Source: an uncultured Desulfuromusa sp.
Lineage (GTDB): Bacteria > Desulfobacterota > Desulfuromonadia > Desulfuromonadales > Geopsychrobacteraceae
Direction of reading: 5' to 3'
Assembly (NCBI RefSeq): GCF_963675815.1
Contig: NZ_OY776574.1
Location: 1,172,001 to 1,236,000 of the forward strand
DNA: 64,000 bases
Shown here: piece by piece, positions 49,101 to 58,433 of the stretch
How the letters are laid out: each line of letters begins with the position of its first letter
Position numbering within the stretch: position 1 is the first letter of the stretch
Notes under the pieces: generated by a model
Seen by the model: the letters and a program-made list of their open reading frames with translations, nothing else
What the model was told of the DNA's origin: nothing
Database searches by the model: none
Translations under genes and position numbers: made by a program

Positions 49101-50459
49101 GTGAAACACATTTATGCAAAAATTGGATTGATCACCCTTACCGGCCTGCTGGTCTGGGGCGGGATGGCTTTTGCCGCCGGCACCCCCAACCTGGCAGCTC
49201 GTAAAATCGAGATTGAACGTGGTTATACGGAAGAAGCAGCAAAATGTATCGAATGTCACGCCGAAAAAACCCCGGGAATTTATGAAGACTGGAAACTCGG
49301 CAGAATGGCAAATGCCGGGGTCTCCTGTTACGATTGCCACATGGTTGAGTCAAATTCCCCGATGGCAAGTCAGTGCCCGGGATTAAAGGGAACAAAAATT
49401 TTCATTTCTCCGATGGTCTCTTCCAAAACCTGTTCTCGTTGTCACCCATCTGAAGTCGACGAATTCCTTAAAAGTGGTCATGCCGATTTGTCAAGAGCGG
49501 CGGTTTATGACAAGAACAAAGCGGGTGGTGGCCTGGTCAAGTTGCAAAACCACTATGAAGGTGCTGCGTTCCTCGGCGTTGAAGACGGTTCTCTGACAAA
49601 TCAGGCTGCTCGTACCTCAGGTTGTAAGGTCTGCCATGGTTCAGTTGTTGAGCTCGGTCCCGACAATAAACCGATCAACAATACCTGGCCTGGTGGTGTC
49701 GGTACCCTCTATCCCGATGGCTCAGTCGGAACCTGTACCGTTTGCCATACCCGGCATAGATTCTCTGTTGCAGAAGCTCGCAAGCCCGAAGCCTGTGCCA
49801 GCTGTCACTTGGGACCTGATCATCCAGATATCGAGATCTATCATGAATCCAAACATGGCCAGATCTTCCTCACCGAAGGCGAAGAGTGGAAATGGGACAG
49901 TGCTCCGGGAACCTGGCAGCCCGGCGATTACCGTGCTCCAACCTGCGCGACCTGCCATATGTCCGGGATTGGTGAGCTGCAAACAACCCACAATGTCAAT
50001 GAGCGTCTCAAGTGGGACCTGATGCACAAGAAAAGTGTTATTCGTAGTGGTGTTCGTGGTGACGGTGAAAAAGGTGACAAGTTAATGCGCAAAGTCTGTA
50101 TTAACTGCCATTCTTCTTCCAGCATCGATCAAACCAGACAGACACTGGACAGTGCCGTTGCATTGTACAATACCTACTGGGATGAAGCCGTCAAAATGAA
50201 AAAAGAATTGGCCGAGAAGGGCCTGTTGGGTAAAGATCCATGGGATGATGGCTTCCAGGAATTGATGTACTACCTCTGGCACCATACCGGTCGTCGTGCC
50301 CGTCAGGGAACGGCAATGTTCGGTCCTGACTACGCACATTGGCATGGATTCTTCCAGGTCTTCCAGGTTGTCAAGGATATGCAGGCTATCTACAACTGGC
50401 GACTCAAGAACAACAAAATCGAAGAATTGAGCACAGTCATGAGTACTGGCCCAACCTAA
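49101..50459 (+). CDS. Octaheme hydroxylamine oxidoreductase-like cytochrome c
   Basis: A 452-residue periplasmic cytochrome with a Sec signal (cut near AFA/AG) and eight CxxCH motifs: CIECH, CYDCH, CSRCH, CKVCH, CTVCH, CASCH, CATCH, CINCH. The C-terminal segment LWHHTGRRARQGTAMFGPDYAHWHG is typical of the HAO family. Paired with a NapC/NirT gene it matches the reductive HAO/CycX type of anaerobes, which likely reduces nitrite or hydroxylamine to ammonium, rather than the oxidative HAO of nitrifiers. Direction of reaction is inferred. Confidence 0.9.
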   Translation: MKHIYAKIGLITLTGLLVWGGMAFAAGTPNLAARKIEIERGYTEEAAKCIECHAEKTPGIYEDWKLGRMANAGVSCYDCHMVESNSPMASQCPGLKGTKIFISPMVSSKTCSRCHPSEVDEFLKSGHADLSRAAVYDKNKAGGGLVKLQNHYEGAAFLGVEDGSLTNQAARTSGCKVCHGSVVELGPDNKPINNTWPGGVGTLYPDGSVGTCTVCHTRHRFSVAEARKPEACASCHLGPDHPDIEIYHESKHGQIFLTEGEEWKWDSAPGTWQPGDYRAPTCATCHMSGIGELQTTHNVNERLKWDLMHKKSVIRSGVRGDGEKGDKLMRKVCINCHSSSSIDQTRQTLDSAVALYNTYWDEAVKMKKELAEKGLLGKDPWDDGFQELMYYLWHHTGRRARQGTAMFGPDYAHWHGFFQVFQVVKDMQAIYNWRLKNNKIEELSTVMSTGPT

Positions 50460-50488
50460 TCTTCACAGTTTTATTATCAAGAAAGACA

Positions 50489-50516
50489 AAAGCCTCCGTC
50501 GCAAGACGGGGGCTTT
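50489..50516 (+). terminator. Terminator-like hairpin after the octaheme cytochrome
   Basis: AAAGCCTCCGTC (50489-50500), GCAA loop, GACGGGGGCTTT (50505-50516): 12 bp with one G-T pair. The T-run is within the right arm, and few T follow, so termination may be partial, allowing some read-through to the next gene. Confidence 0.6.
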
Positions 50517-50550
50517 GAATCTTCATTTCATCGTCCATAAAGGTGAGATC

Positions 50551-50886
50551 ATGAAAAAACAACTAATTGTTTTGCTGCTGTTGTCCATTGCCACAACCTG
50601 CTTTGCCCTCACAGAGAGCTTTGGCCCTGAATATGACGAGATCACCACATTCTTCCAGGGTGAAGATGAGCCGGACGCTCTGGATGCCATGTGGGATTCA
50701 AAATCATTGCTGAAAATTGGCGTGTTCGATAACGGCAAAGGTTATGACAGCTATGCACAGCATGCTTGCGAGATCATCAGGGATAAAGGAATTCAGGGAG
50801 AAAATGTCACTGTTCAGGTGATTGACATCAAAAAGCTGGCGCACTTTGAAGAATGGGTTGTTCTAGGAAACGCTCAATGTCAATAG
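50551..50886 (+). CDS. Small secreted protein downstream of the cytochrome genes
   Basis: A 111-residue protein starting MKKQLIVLLLLSIATTCFALTESF, a clear Sec signal. The mature 92 residues are acidic (EYDEITTFFQGEDEPDALDAMWDSKSLLKIGVFDNGKGYDSYAQHACEIIRDKGIQGENVTVQVIDIKKLAHFEEWVVLGNAQC) and end with Cys. No family recognised and no heme motif. The start at 50,515 upstream is less likely because GGTGAG precedes ATG 50,551. Confidence 0.62.
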   Translation: MKKQLIVLLLLSIATTCFALTESFGPEYDEITTFFQGEDEPDALDAMWDSKSLLKIGVFDNGKGYDSYAQHACEIIRDKGIQGENVTVQVIDIKKLAHFEEWVVLGNAQCQ

Positions 50887-50901
50887 AGAGCATATGTCCA
50901 G

Positions 50902-51609
50902 CTAGACAACAGCATCTATGCGCAAAACAATAAGCTTCTCGTTGACAACCTTCCAGTGAATTTCGTAGCGATCAAAAAGGACTCTATAGCCCTGTAAATC
51001 TTCTGTTCTACGGCGATAGGCAGGGCGTGGATCAAGACTGAACGTTTCCCGAAGCATCACCTCCAGCCCTGGAGTCTCGTTTTGCCATTGATTCAACTGC
51101 TCCCGGGCAACCTCGCTAAATTCGACCTCTAAGACTGCTTTCGGAGTCTCTTCAGCAAAACCTCCGCGAGCCGTCGGGATGCTGTCACCGTAAGGGATAT
51201 AGGGCTTGATATCGAGGATCGGTGTCCCATCAATGAGGTCCGCCCCTTCCACCTGCAACGAAACATTCCCTTTATCGACATGAATCTCAAGCAATTTTAC
51301 CGGGGATAATCCAACCGGATTCGGTCTAAAAGGGGATCTGGAAGCATAGACCCCGACCCTTTGATTTCCTCCCAATCGAGGGGGGCGAACGGTCGGTTTC
51401 CAACCCTTCTGCCAATTCTGGTGAAACAGAAAAATTAACCAGAGGTGGCTGAACCCTTCTAAGCCACGAACCGCTTGAGGGGTAGCAAAACCGGGATAAA
51501 AGTCAATCAGGGCATGAACCGAAGGAGTTAACCCAGGTTGCCTGGGGGTCGCAAATTTTTCTTTAAACGGGGTCCGGATCACTGCGATTGGCTCTAATGG
51601 ATAATTCAT
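50902..51609 (-). CDS. trmO: tRNA (adenine(37)-N6)-methyltransferase TrmO-like (TsaA domain)
   Basis: A 235-residue protein with the TsaA/TrmO pattern: YPLEPIAVIRTPFKEKFATPRQPG, FSHLWLIFLFHQNW, GVYASRSPFRPNPVGLSPVKLLEI and GADLIDGTPILDIKPYIPYGDSI. TrmO methylates N6 of t6A37 in some tRNAs using SAM. Followed by the EamA gene with one base between. Confidence 0.9.
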   Translation of the reverse strand: MNYPLEPIAVIRTPFKEKFATPRQPGLTPSVHALIDFYPGFATPQAVRGLEGFSHLWLIFLFHQNWQKGWKPTVRPPRLGGNQRVGVYASRSPFRPNPVGLSPVKLLEIHVDKGNVSLQVEGADLIDGTPILDIKPYIPYGDSIPTARGGFAEETPKAVLEVEFSEVAREQLNQWQNETPGLEVMLRETFSLDPRPAYRRRTEDLQGYRVLFDRYEIHWKVVNEKLIVLRIDAVV

Positions 51610-51610
51610 T

Positions 51611-52543
51611 CTAACTCGCCTTTGATTTTAGCGGTTGTATTGCAGCAGTTCGACCGCTTCTGCTGCTCAGCCAGACACCACAAAAAACCAATCCACACGC
51701 CAGCCATTGTGACGGATTCAGCTGATCACCCAGAATAATCATTCCCAGAATTACCCCAAATACCGGAATCAGATTAACATACCCGGCAGCACGGCTGGCA
51801 GAGATCCGGCTCACGCCATAATTAAAACAACCATAGGCACCAAAGGTGATCATCGTTCCCAGATAGAGAACCGCCAGAGCTGGAGCCAGATCCCAATGGA
51901 TAGTCCAACTGACTTCGGGAAGCAGAAGAAAGGGGAAAAAGAACAGAGTCCCGACAAAGGCTTGAAGCGCCGTGATGAACAGCGGTGGATAATTGCTGCT
52001 CAAACGCTTTAGAGAAACTGTATATGCTGCGGCACAGACCATCGCCATAAATTCAAAAAAGTTTCCCAGCAATGGATTCGGAGCATTCGTACTGGCTTCA
52101 CTGGCCAGACTCAACCAGCAAGCACCGCCAATTGCCAAACAAAACCCCGCCAGAGTTTGTTGACTGATCTTCTCCTTCAGCCAGCTCCAGGCCAGGATTG
52201 CCACGAGCAAAGGCATCATCGCCGTAATCATTCCCGCTTGGGATGCGCTGGTTAATTCCAACGCCTTCGCTTCAAAAGTAAAATACAGACAGGGTTCGCA
52301 GATCACCATAATCAGCAGGTATTTTATATCCTGACGGCGCCAGCTGATTTTACGGAAAGAGGGGATAAAAACAACAAAACAGAGACTGGCAATCAACATC
52401 CGTCCGAACATCACCTGCATTGGGTGGAAACCCTGAAAAGCAATTTTCAGAGCGACAAAAGAACTGGCCCAGAGCAACATCGCCATAATCAGGCTGAACG
52501 ATGGCAGCAAGTTGTAAGTTTTATCGGTCAAGAGAAACTCCAT
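51611..52543 (-). CDS. EamA/DMT-family membrane transporter
   Basis: A 310-residue protein with ten membrane segments in two EamA repeats (ALLWASSFVALKIAFQGFHPMQVMFGRML and AMVCAAAYTVSLKRLSSNYPPLFITALQAFVGTLFFFP, GVILGMIILGDQLNPSQWLACGLVFCGVWLS). Such proteins export metabolites; substrate unknown. In the same direction and tightly linked to trmO. Confidence 0.9.
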   Translation of the reverse strand: MEFLLTDKTYNLLPSFSLIMAMLLWASSFVALKIAFQGFHPMQVMFGRMLIASLCFVVFIPSFRKISWRRQDIKYLLIMVICEPCLYFTFEAKALELTSASQAGMITAMMPLLVAILAWSWLKEKISQQTLAGFCLAIGGACWLSLASEASTNAPNPLLGNFFEFMAMVCAAAYTVSLKRLSSNYPPLFITALQAFVGTLFFFPFLLLPEVSWTIHWDLAPALAVLYLGTMITFGAYGCFNYGVSRISASRAAGYVNLIPVFGVILGMIILGDQLNPSQWLACGLVFCGVWLSSRSGRTAAIQPLKSKAS

Positions 52544-52875
52544 AGGTCAAAAAGGAACCTAAGATAAGCTGATAAGGTTCTGGATGCTAGAAAAATCGAA
52601 GGTCAGCATCCTCTCGTGTTTTTCCGGACAGGGAGCGATCAAAATGGTGGGGAAAATCGAATCGACACAACATTGGTACGGTTATGGCCGTATTCATGCT
52701 TAATGGAGTCATGTTATTCTTGTGGATAATTTAATAGCGAGAATCCTCCTGGCACAATGACTTCTGAAAACTTTGAAGTTTTGGGCCCTGAAAGTTTTTA
52801 CTCTTTTTAACAAATTTATCGATACACTTCAGATGAAATTTGGATCGCTATTAACCATCGACAAAAGGGTAAATC
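52544..52875. other. Intergenic region, divergent promoters
   Basis: 332 bases between the EamA and TVP38-fusion genes. No ORF of conviction: a 19-codon ORF beginning at about 52,644 has no ribosome site. The region is AT-rich near the fusion gene and must hold both divergent promoters. No clear operator or RNA element was seen. Confidence 0.5.
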
Positions 52876-55017
52876 ATGAGTAGTCGTGCTGCAAAAATAA
52901 CGATCCTAGCGGTCATTATTGTTCTCGTTATAAGTTTTTTTGTTTTTGACCTGGGACAATATCTGACTCTGGACTATCTCAAAAACCAACAGCAGATATT
53001 TAACGATTATTATCTGCACAACCGGTTTTCGACTCTTCTGATCTATTTTGTGATCTACATTGTCGTGACTGCTCTGTCTTTGCCTGGAGCAGTGGTGATG
53101 ACTCTTGCCGGAGGTGCGTTGTTCGGTTTGTGGCCTGCTCTGATTGTCGTCAGCTTTGCCAGTAGCATTGGTGCCACTCTGGCGTTTCTGGTTTCCCGCT
53201 TTTTGCTCCGCGATTGGGTCCAGCACAAATTCGGTGATAAATTACAGGCCATCAATGAAGGGATAGAAAAAGAAGGGGCTTTTTATCTGTTCTCTCTAAG
53301 GCTGGTTCCCCTTTTCCCTTTTTTCGTCATCAACCTGGTCATGGGGTTGACCCCGCTCAAAACCTCTCTTTATTACATCGTCAGCCAGATCGGCATGCTG
53401 GCCGGAACTTTTGTTTTCGTCAATGCCGGCACCCAACTCGGACAATTGGAAAGCGCCGGGGGAATTCTTTCTCCCGAACTGTTGATCTCATTTGCACTGC
53501 TTGGTGTTTTCCCACTGGTTGCCAAGCGAATTCTTGGTCTCTTTCAAGCACGTAAAGTCTTCGCCGGTTACCAGAAGCCCCAGAAGTTCGACTACAATCT
53601 TGTGGTTCTGGGCGCCGGAAGTGGCGGTTTGGTCAGCTCCTATATCGCTGCAACGGTCAAGGCAAAAGTCGCGTTGATTGAAAAACACAAAATGGGGGGC
53701 GATTGCCTCAATACCGGCTGCGTCCCAAGCAAAGCTTTGTTGCGCAGTGCCAAGATGCTTTCCTATGCCAAACGGGCCAAAGAATTCGGTTTTGAAACGA
53801 CCAAGGTTGATTTTGATTTTGCTCAAGTAATGGAGCGGGTCCAACAAAAAATTGCTCAAATTGAGCCGCATGATTCCATCGACCGCTATACCAGCCTGGG
53901 CGTTGAGGTCATAGAAGGGGAAGCAAAGATCAGCTCTCCGTGGACGGTGACAGTCAAAGGAAAGGTTCTCACGACAAAGAGTATAATCATTGCAACCGGA
54001 GCCAAGCCGTTTGTGCCGCCGATCAAGGGATTGGATCAAATCAACTATCTGACGTCAGACAATTTGTGGTCACTACGTGAGTTGCCGAAAAAGCTGGTTG
54101 TTCTGGGTGGTGGCCCGATCGGCAGTGAGATGACTCAGGCCTTTGCCCGATTGGGAAGTCACGTCACCCAGATTGAAATGGCCTCCCGGATTGTCGCGCG
54201 GGAAGATCCGGAGGTGGGGGAATATCTGCAGCAGCAATTTACCTCTGAAGGGATTCAGGTTCTGACCCAACACCGGGCTCAAGAAGTGCGGATAGAGAAC
54301 GATCAAAAGTGGCTGGTGTGTGAACATCAAGGAGAAACAGTAGAAATCGAATTCGACCAGATTCTGATCGCCGTTGGTCGCCAAGCCAATGTCACCGGAT
54401 TCGGATTGGAAGAACTCGGGGTGAAAATCAGTCCACGCGGAACAGTTTCCAGCAATCCTTTCCTGCAAACCAATTTTCCCAATATTTTCTGTGCCGGAGA
54501 CGTCACTGGCCCCTACCAGTTTACCCATACTGCCGCACATCAGGCCTGGTATGCGGCCGTCAACGCTTTATTTGGGCAGTTCAAAAGCTTTAAAGTCGAT
54601 AACCGGGTGATTCCATGGTGCACTTTCACTGATGCCGAAGTTGCCAGAGTCGGTCTCAATGAAACCGAGGCTCAGGAGCAGAACATTCCATTTGAAGTCA
54701 CGCGCTACGGGATTGATGATCTGGACCGAGCCATTGCGGACAGCGAAGATCACGGTTGGGTTAAAATCCTCACCAAACCCGGCACAGATAAGATTCTCGG
54801 AGTGACAATTGTCGGTTCCCATGCTGGAGACCTGCTGGCGGAATATGTTCTGGCTATGAAATATAAACTCGGTCTGAATAAAATTCTCGGCACGATTCAT
54901 ACTTATCCCACATTGGCCGAGATGAACAAATTTGCAGCCGGAGAATGGAAAAAAGCTCATGCCCCGGAAAAACTTCTCGCCTGGATAGAAAAATATCATA
55001 CCTGGCGACGAGGGTAG
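52876..55017 (+). CDS. Fusion of TVP38/TMEM64-type membrane domain and mercuric-reductase-like flavoprotein
   Basis: A 713-residue protein. Residues 1-220 form the TVP38/VTT (DedA-like) membrane domain, with GAVVMTLAGGALFGLWPALIVVSFASSIGATLAFLVSRFLLRD and RLVPLFPFFVINLVMGLTPL. From about residue 235 it is a pyridine nucleotide-disulfide oxidoreductase: FAD motif VVLGAGSGGLVSSY, redox pair GGDCLNTGCVPSKALL, NAD(P) motif VVLGGGPIGSEMTQAF, and C-terminal dimerisation part with HTYPTLAEM. The C-terminal vicinal Cys pair of true MerA is absent. The substrate is not clear. Confidence 0.9.
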   Translation: MSSRAAKITILAVIIVLVISFFVFDLGQYLTLDYLKNQQQIFNDYYLHNRFSTLLIYFVIYIVVTALSLPGAVVMTLAGGALFGLWPALIVVSFASSIGATLAFLVSRFLLRDWVQHKFGDKLQAINEGIEKEGAFYLFSLRLVPLFPFFVINLVMGLTPLKTSLYYIVSQIGMLAGTFVFVNAGTQLGQLESAGGILSPELLISFALLGVFPLVAKRILGLFQARKVFAGYQKPQKFDYNLVVLGAGSGGLVSSYIAATVKAKVALIEKHKMGGDCLNTGCVPSKALLRSAKMLSYAKRAKEFGFETTKVDFDFAQVMERVQQKIAQIEPHDSIDRYTSLGVEVIEGEAKISSPWTVTVKGKVLTTKSIIIATGAKPFVPPIKGLDQINYLTSDNLWSLRELPKKLVVLGGGPIGSEMTQAFARLGSHVTQIEMASRIVAREDPEVGEYLQQQFTSEGIQVLTQHRAQEVRIENDQKWLVCEHQGETVEIEFDQILIAVGRQANVTGFGLEELGVKISPRGTVSSNPFLQTNFPNIFCAGDVTGPYQFTHTAAHQAWYAAVNALFGQFKSFKVDNRVIPWCTFTDAEVARVGLNETEAQEQNIPFEVTRYGIDDLDRAIADSEDHGWVKILTKPGTDKILGVTIVGSHAGDLLAEYVLAMKYKLGLNKILGTIHTYPTLAEMNKFAAGEWKKAHAPEKLLAWIEKYHTWRRG

Positions 55018-55071
55018 CTTTTGACCAACATAAAACAGCAGAAAAAGGCCGTTGCGCTGCCCGGATAAGAA

Positions 55072-55764
55072 TCAGACCGATAAATAACGGGTCTTGATCT
55101 CTTCATTCTCCTGTAACTCTGCACGGGTCCCGGAAAACCGGATCAGGCCCTTGTCGATCACATAACCACGATCGGATATTTCCAGAGCAAAATGGGCATT
55201 CTGTTCTGCTAAAAGGATCGGGAAATACTGTTTCAGGTCACTGATAATCTCACCCAGCTGTTCAACAATGACGGGGGCTAATCCCTCACAGGGCTCATCC
55301 AGCAACAACATCTTCGGTTGTCCGGCCAAGGCGCGGGCAATAGCCACCATTTGTTGCTCGCCACCACTCAATTCTCCCCCTTTTCGGTGCCTGAATTTAT
55401 CCAGCAGGGGAAAAATTGAGAATAAATCGTCAATACTCCAACGAGTCTCAACAGCATCGTTAAAAGAAACTTCAAAATTCTCCTGAACGGTGAGTTCGGA
55501 AAAAATACGCCGATCTTCGGGTACGTAGGCAAGACCAAGACGAACGTTCTTGAACACGGTTTGTCTGGAAATATCCTTATCAAGAAACCTGATTGACCCT
55601 TGACGCGGGTGATTATAGCCCATGATGCTTTTCATCGTTGTTGATTTACCGGCACCGTTACGGCCAAGCAGGCAGACAATTTCACCGCTCATGACTTCCA
55701 GATCAACACCTTGAAGAATGTAACTGTCATCGTAATAGGTATGGATATCTTCAACATTAAGCAT
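55072..55764 (-). CDS. livF: Branched-chain amino acid ABC transporter ATPase LivF-like
   Basis: A 230-residue ATPase starting MLNVEDIHTYYDDSYILQGVDLEV; Walker A GRNGAGKST, signature LSGGEQQMVAIARA, Walker B MLLLDEPCEGLAP. Last gene of the livK-H-M-G-F operon. It overlaps livG by eight bases. The longer upstream start in this frame lies inside livG. Confidence 0.93.
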   Translation of the reverse strand: MLNVEDIHTYYDDSYILQGVDLEVMSGEIVCLLGRNGAGKSTTMKSIMGYNHPRQGSIRFLDKDISRQTVFKNVRLGLAYVPEDRRIFSELTVQENFEVSFNDAVETRWSIDDLFSIFPLLDKFRHRKGGELSGGEQQMVAIARALAGQPKMLLLDEPCEGLAPVIVEQLGEIISDLKQYFPILLAEQNAHFALEISDRGYVIDKGLIRFSGTRAELQENEEIKTRYLSV

Positions 55765-56521
55765 GGACTTTTCTCCCCAGATAGGCTTCTTGAACCTGTT
55801 CATTGGTATGAATGTCTTGCGGGCTTCCCTGGGCAAGAAGATGGCCCTGATGAAGAACATAGATTTTTTCAGCCAGTGAAAAAACCACCTTCATGTCATG
55901 CTCAGTTATAAAGAATGTTGTGCCTGAATCCTTTGCCAGTTTTTTGATCAGGTTGATCATGTTTTCAGTTTCTTCGGGATTCATTCCCGCCGTTGGTTCA
56001 TCCAGAAGGACAACACTTGGATCGCGGGCCAGGACGATTGCCATTTCAACCAGACGCTTATCCCCGTAGGCCAGATTGGCAACAATCTGGTCAGCTCGAT
56101 GCACCAACCCAACCTGCTCTAACGTATGGAGAGCTTTTTCTGTAATATGCTTATCTTTAAAAACGTTGCCATAAGGTTTAAAATGCTTATTCTGCTGCAC
56201 AATCAACGGGCTGAAAACATTTTCAGCAACAGTGAGTTCTGCAAAAATATTCGTTATTTGAAAGGAACGACACATCCCTTTATCAACAACCTGATGTGAC
56301 GGCAGTCCGGTTATATCTTCACCATTAAGCAACACTTTGCCTTTTGTCGGGGGGAATTTGCCCGAGATCGCATTGTAAAAAGTGGTTTTCCCCGCACCAT
56401 TCGGACCGATCAATGCCGACATTTCCCCTTTTCCTATCGCCAGGGAAATATCATCTATAACTTTAAATTTACCGTATGAGTGCCCGAGATTTTCTATGCG
56501 TAAAACAGCCTCAGAATTCAT
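55757..56521 (-). CDS. livG: Branched-chain amino acid ABC transporter ATPase LivG-like
   Basis: A 254-residue ATPase: Walker A GPNGAGKTT, Walker B VVLLDEPTAGMNPEETENM, and ITEHDMKVVFSLAEKIYVLHQGHLLAQGSPQDI, the LivG-type C-terminal region. The signature is ANLAYGDKRLVEMAIVLA, typical of LivG. It energises import with LivF. Overlaps livM by four bases. Confidence 0.93.
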   Translation of the reverse strand: MNSEAVLRIENLGHSYGKFKVIDDISLAIGKGEMSALIGPNGAGKTTFYNAISGKFPPTKGKVLLNGEDITGLPSHQVVDKGMCRSFQITNIFAELTVAENVFSPLIVQQNKHFKPYGNVFKDKHITEKALHTLEQVGLVHRADQIVANLAYGDKRLVEMAIVLARDPSVVLLDEPTAGMNPEETENMINLIKKLAKDSGTTFFITEHDMKVVFSLAEKIYVLHQGHLLAQGSPQDIHTNEQVQEAYLGRKVHA

Positions 56522-57477
56522 TTTTCACCCCGTTTGAAATACTTATTGCGCAGGGTCCCGAAAACGCCCTGGGGAAAGAAAAGAACGATAGGAATAAGAA
56601 CCACTCCCAGAAAGAGCATCCAATTTTCAGTGTATTGGATAATCACCTGCTCAAGAATAAAAAAGATTCCGGCACCAAAAAGTGGCCCCAAGAAAACACT
56701 GCTCCCACCAATAATAGACATAATGACGGGCTTGGCTGAAAAGCTCCAGTGCATGAATTCCGGGGTGGCCATGTTGTTAAACAGACAGAACAGCACTCCG
56801 GACAGACCGGTGAAAGCTCCGGAAACAGCAAAAGCAACAATCCGCAAGATCTTGACGTTACCCCCGACGAAAGCCACTCGTTGTTTGTTTTCGCGCATTG
56901 CTTTCAGGACCAGGCCAAAAGGAGAATGAACAATCATCCAAAGCAGAATAATACCGATCAGAACGGTGACAAAAATCAAATAGTACATGTTAATGGGAGC
57001 ATAAAAAGTCAACTGGTTGCCAAACAGATTCAGACTTGGCAAAGCAAAAACCGGCAAACCATCGCTGCCGCCGGTGACCTCCAGCCAGTTATGAGCAATG
57101 GAGAAAAACAGCATACCGAAGCCCAGAGTAATCATGGCGAAAAAGATTTCATCCAGTTTGACTGAAAAGAAACCAACGACCAGTGCAGTCATTAACGCCA
57201 CCAGCATCCCGACCAAAAGAATCAATAGCAGGTTCTGATAACCTGCCTGAAGCATCAATGCGGCACTATAAGCACCAAGCCCAAAAAACGCCCCCTGTCC
57301 GAATGAGAGTAACCCCGTATATCCAAGAAGCAAATTAAAACTGATCGCCATTAACCCCATGATCAAAATTTCTGAAAGAATCATTGTCCAGTATACAGGA
57401 ATAACCAGTGGCGCCAGCAGTAGAATCAGGGTCAGCAAAGCCGGGCCAAGCAGATTATGGCGCTGTGCTACATTCAT
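56518..57477 (-). CDS. livM: Branched-chain amino acid ABC transporter permease LivM-like
   Basis: A 319-residue permease with about nine membrane segments: LLLGYTGLLSFGQGAFFGLGAYSAAL and AMRENKQRVAFVGGNVKILRIVAFAVSGAFTGLSGVLF are LivM marks. Two bases separate it from livH. It forms the channel with LivH. Confidence 0.92.
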   Translation of the reverse strand: MNVAQRHNLLGPALLTLILLLAPLVIPVYWTMILSEILIMGLMAISFNLLLGYTGLLSFGQGAFFGLGAYSAALMLQAGYQNLLLILLVGMLVALMTALVVGFFSVKLDEIFFAMITLGFGMLFFSIAHNWLEVTGGSDGLPVFALPSLNLFGNQLTFYAPINMYYLIFVTVLIGIILLWMIVHSPFGLVLKAMRENKQRVAFVGGNVKILRIVAFAVSGAFTGLSGVLFCLFNNMATPEFMHWSFSAKPVIMSIIGGSSVFLGPLFGAGIFFILEQVIIQYTENWMLFLGVVLIPIVLFFPQGVFGTLRNKYFKRGEK

Positions 57478-57479
57478 GC

Positions 57480-58340
57480 TCAGACTCCTTTCCGAAACAG
57501 GCCATTGGGTTTGACCAATAAAATGACCGCCAGGAGAATGTAAGGAAGAGCCATCTGAGCCCGTCCCGCAAAACCGGGTCCGAATGATTCCAGAAATCCA
57601 AGCAGCAGAGCCCCAACCAAAGCTCCGGGAAAGCTCCCCATGCCACCAACAACTACAACAATGAAACTTTCAATAATGATTTTTTCACCCATTGACGGAT
57701 TGAGACTCTGCAGCGGTGCTGCCAAAGCTCCTCCAAATGCAGCCAACCAGGTCCCTAACGCGAACACCATCGTATAGATCAATGGCACATTGATACCGAC
57801 ACCTTCAGCCATAATGTTATCAAAAGAGGCCGCACGAATGATTTTTCCCCATTTGGTAAAGTGAAAAAAAGACCAGAGCAAAAGCCCGATCAATGGCCCG
57901 ATGACAATCAAAAAGAAGCGATAAACAGGGTAGTCCTGGCCGGCAATACTCATAATCCCACTGAGAATGGCCGGAGGATCAACGACAAAGTAGCCGGACC
58001 CCCAAAGCATCCGCACGGCATCATCCAGAACCAGCAAAACAGCAAAGGTCAACAGCAGTTGGTAGGAAACATCCCGGTCATAGACACGTTTGAGCAGGAA
58101 CTTTTCGATAAGAACACCAATGATGACAGCACACAGTGGTCCCACAAACAGACCAAACCAGAAGGAATCAAAATATTGCATGGCCTGCATGCACAGGTAA
58201 GCCCCAAGCATAAACAGAGAACCATGGGCAAAATTCAAAACCCCCATGACACCAAAAACGGTCGACAGGCCGACAGCAATAAGAAACAACAGCATCCCCC
58301 AACTTAAACCATTAAGGAGATTTAACAGCAGGATGTCCAT
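57480..58340 (-). CDS. livH: Branched-chain amino acid ABC transporter permease LivH-like
   Basis: A 286-residue permease: GLSTVFGVMGVLNFAHGSLFMLGAYL and RAASFDNIMAEGVGINVPLIYTMVFALGTWLAAFGGALAAPLQSLNPSMG are LivH signatures, with about eight membrane segments. ATG at 58,340 (MDILLLNLLNGLSWGM) is chosen. An upstream in-frame start adds six residues without support. Confidence 0.92.
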   Translation of the reverse strand: MDILLLNLLNGLSWGMLLFLIAVGLSTVFGVMGVLNFAHGSLFMLGAYLCMQAMQYFDSFWFGLFVGPLCAVIIGVLIEKFLLKRVYDRDVSYQLLLTFAVLLVLDDAVRMLWGSGYFVVDPPAILSGIMSIAGQDYPVYRFFLIVIGPLIGLLLWSFFHFTKWGKIIRAASFDNIMAEGVGINVPLIYTMVFALGTWLAAFGGALAAPLQSLNPSMGEKIIIESFIVVVVGGMGSFPGALVGALLLGFLESFGPGFAGRAQMALPYILLAVILLVKPNGLFRKGV

Positions 58341-58433
58341 GGCAACTCCGCAGAACAAGAATCAAAATAAATGTAGCGGGAGGATCGCTTCCCCCCGCCA
58401 CCAGATCAACATACAGACTGATGCTGATTTTCA

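Noticed and set aside
52644..52706. 19-codon ORF MVGKIESTQHWYGYGRIHA in the EamA/TVP38 gap
   Set aside because: Too short and without a ribosome site; no supported family.
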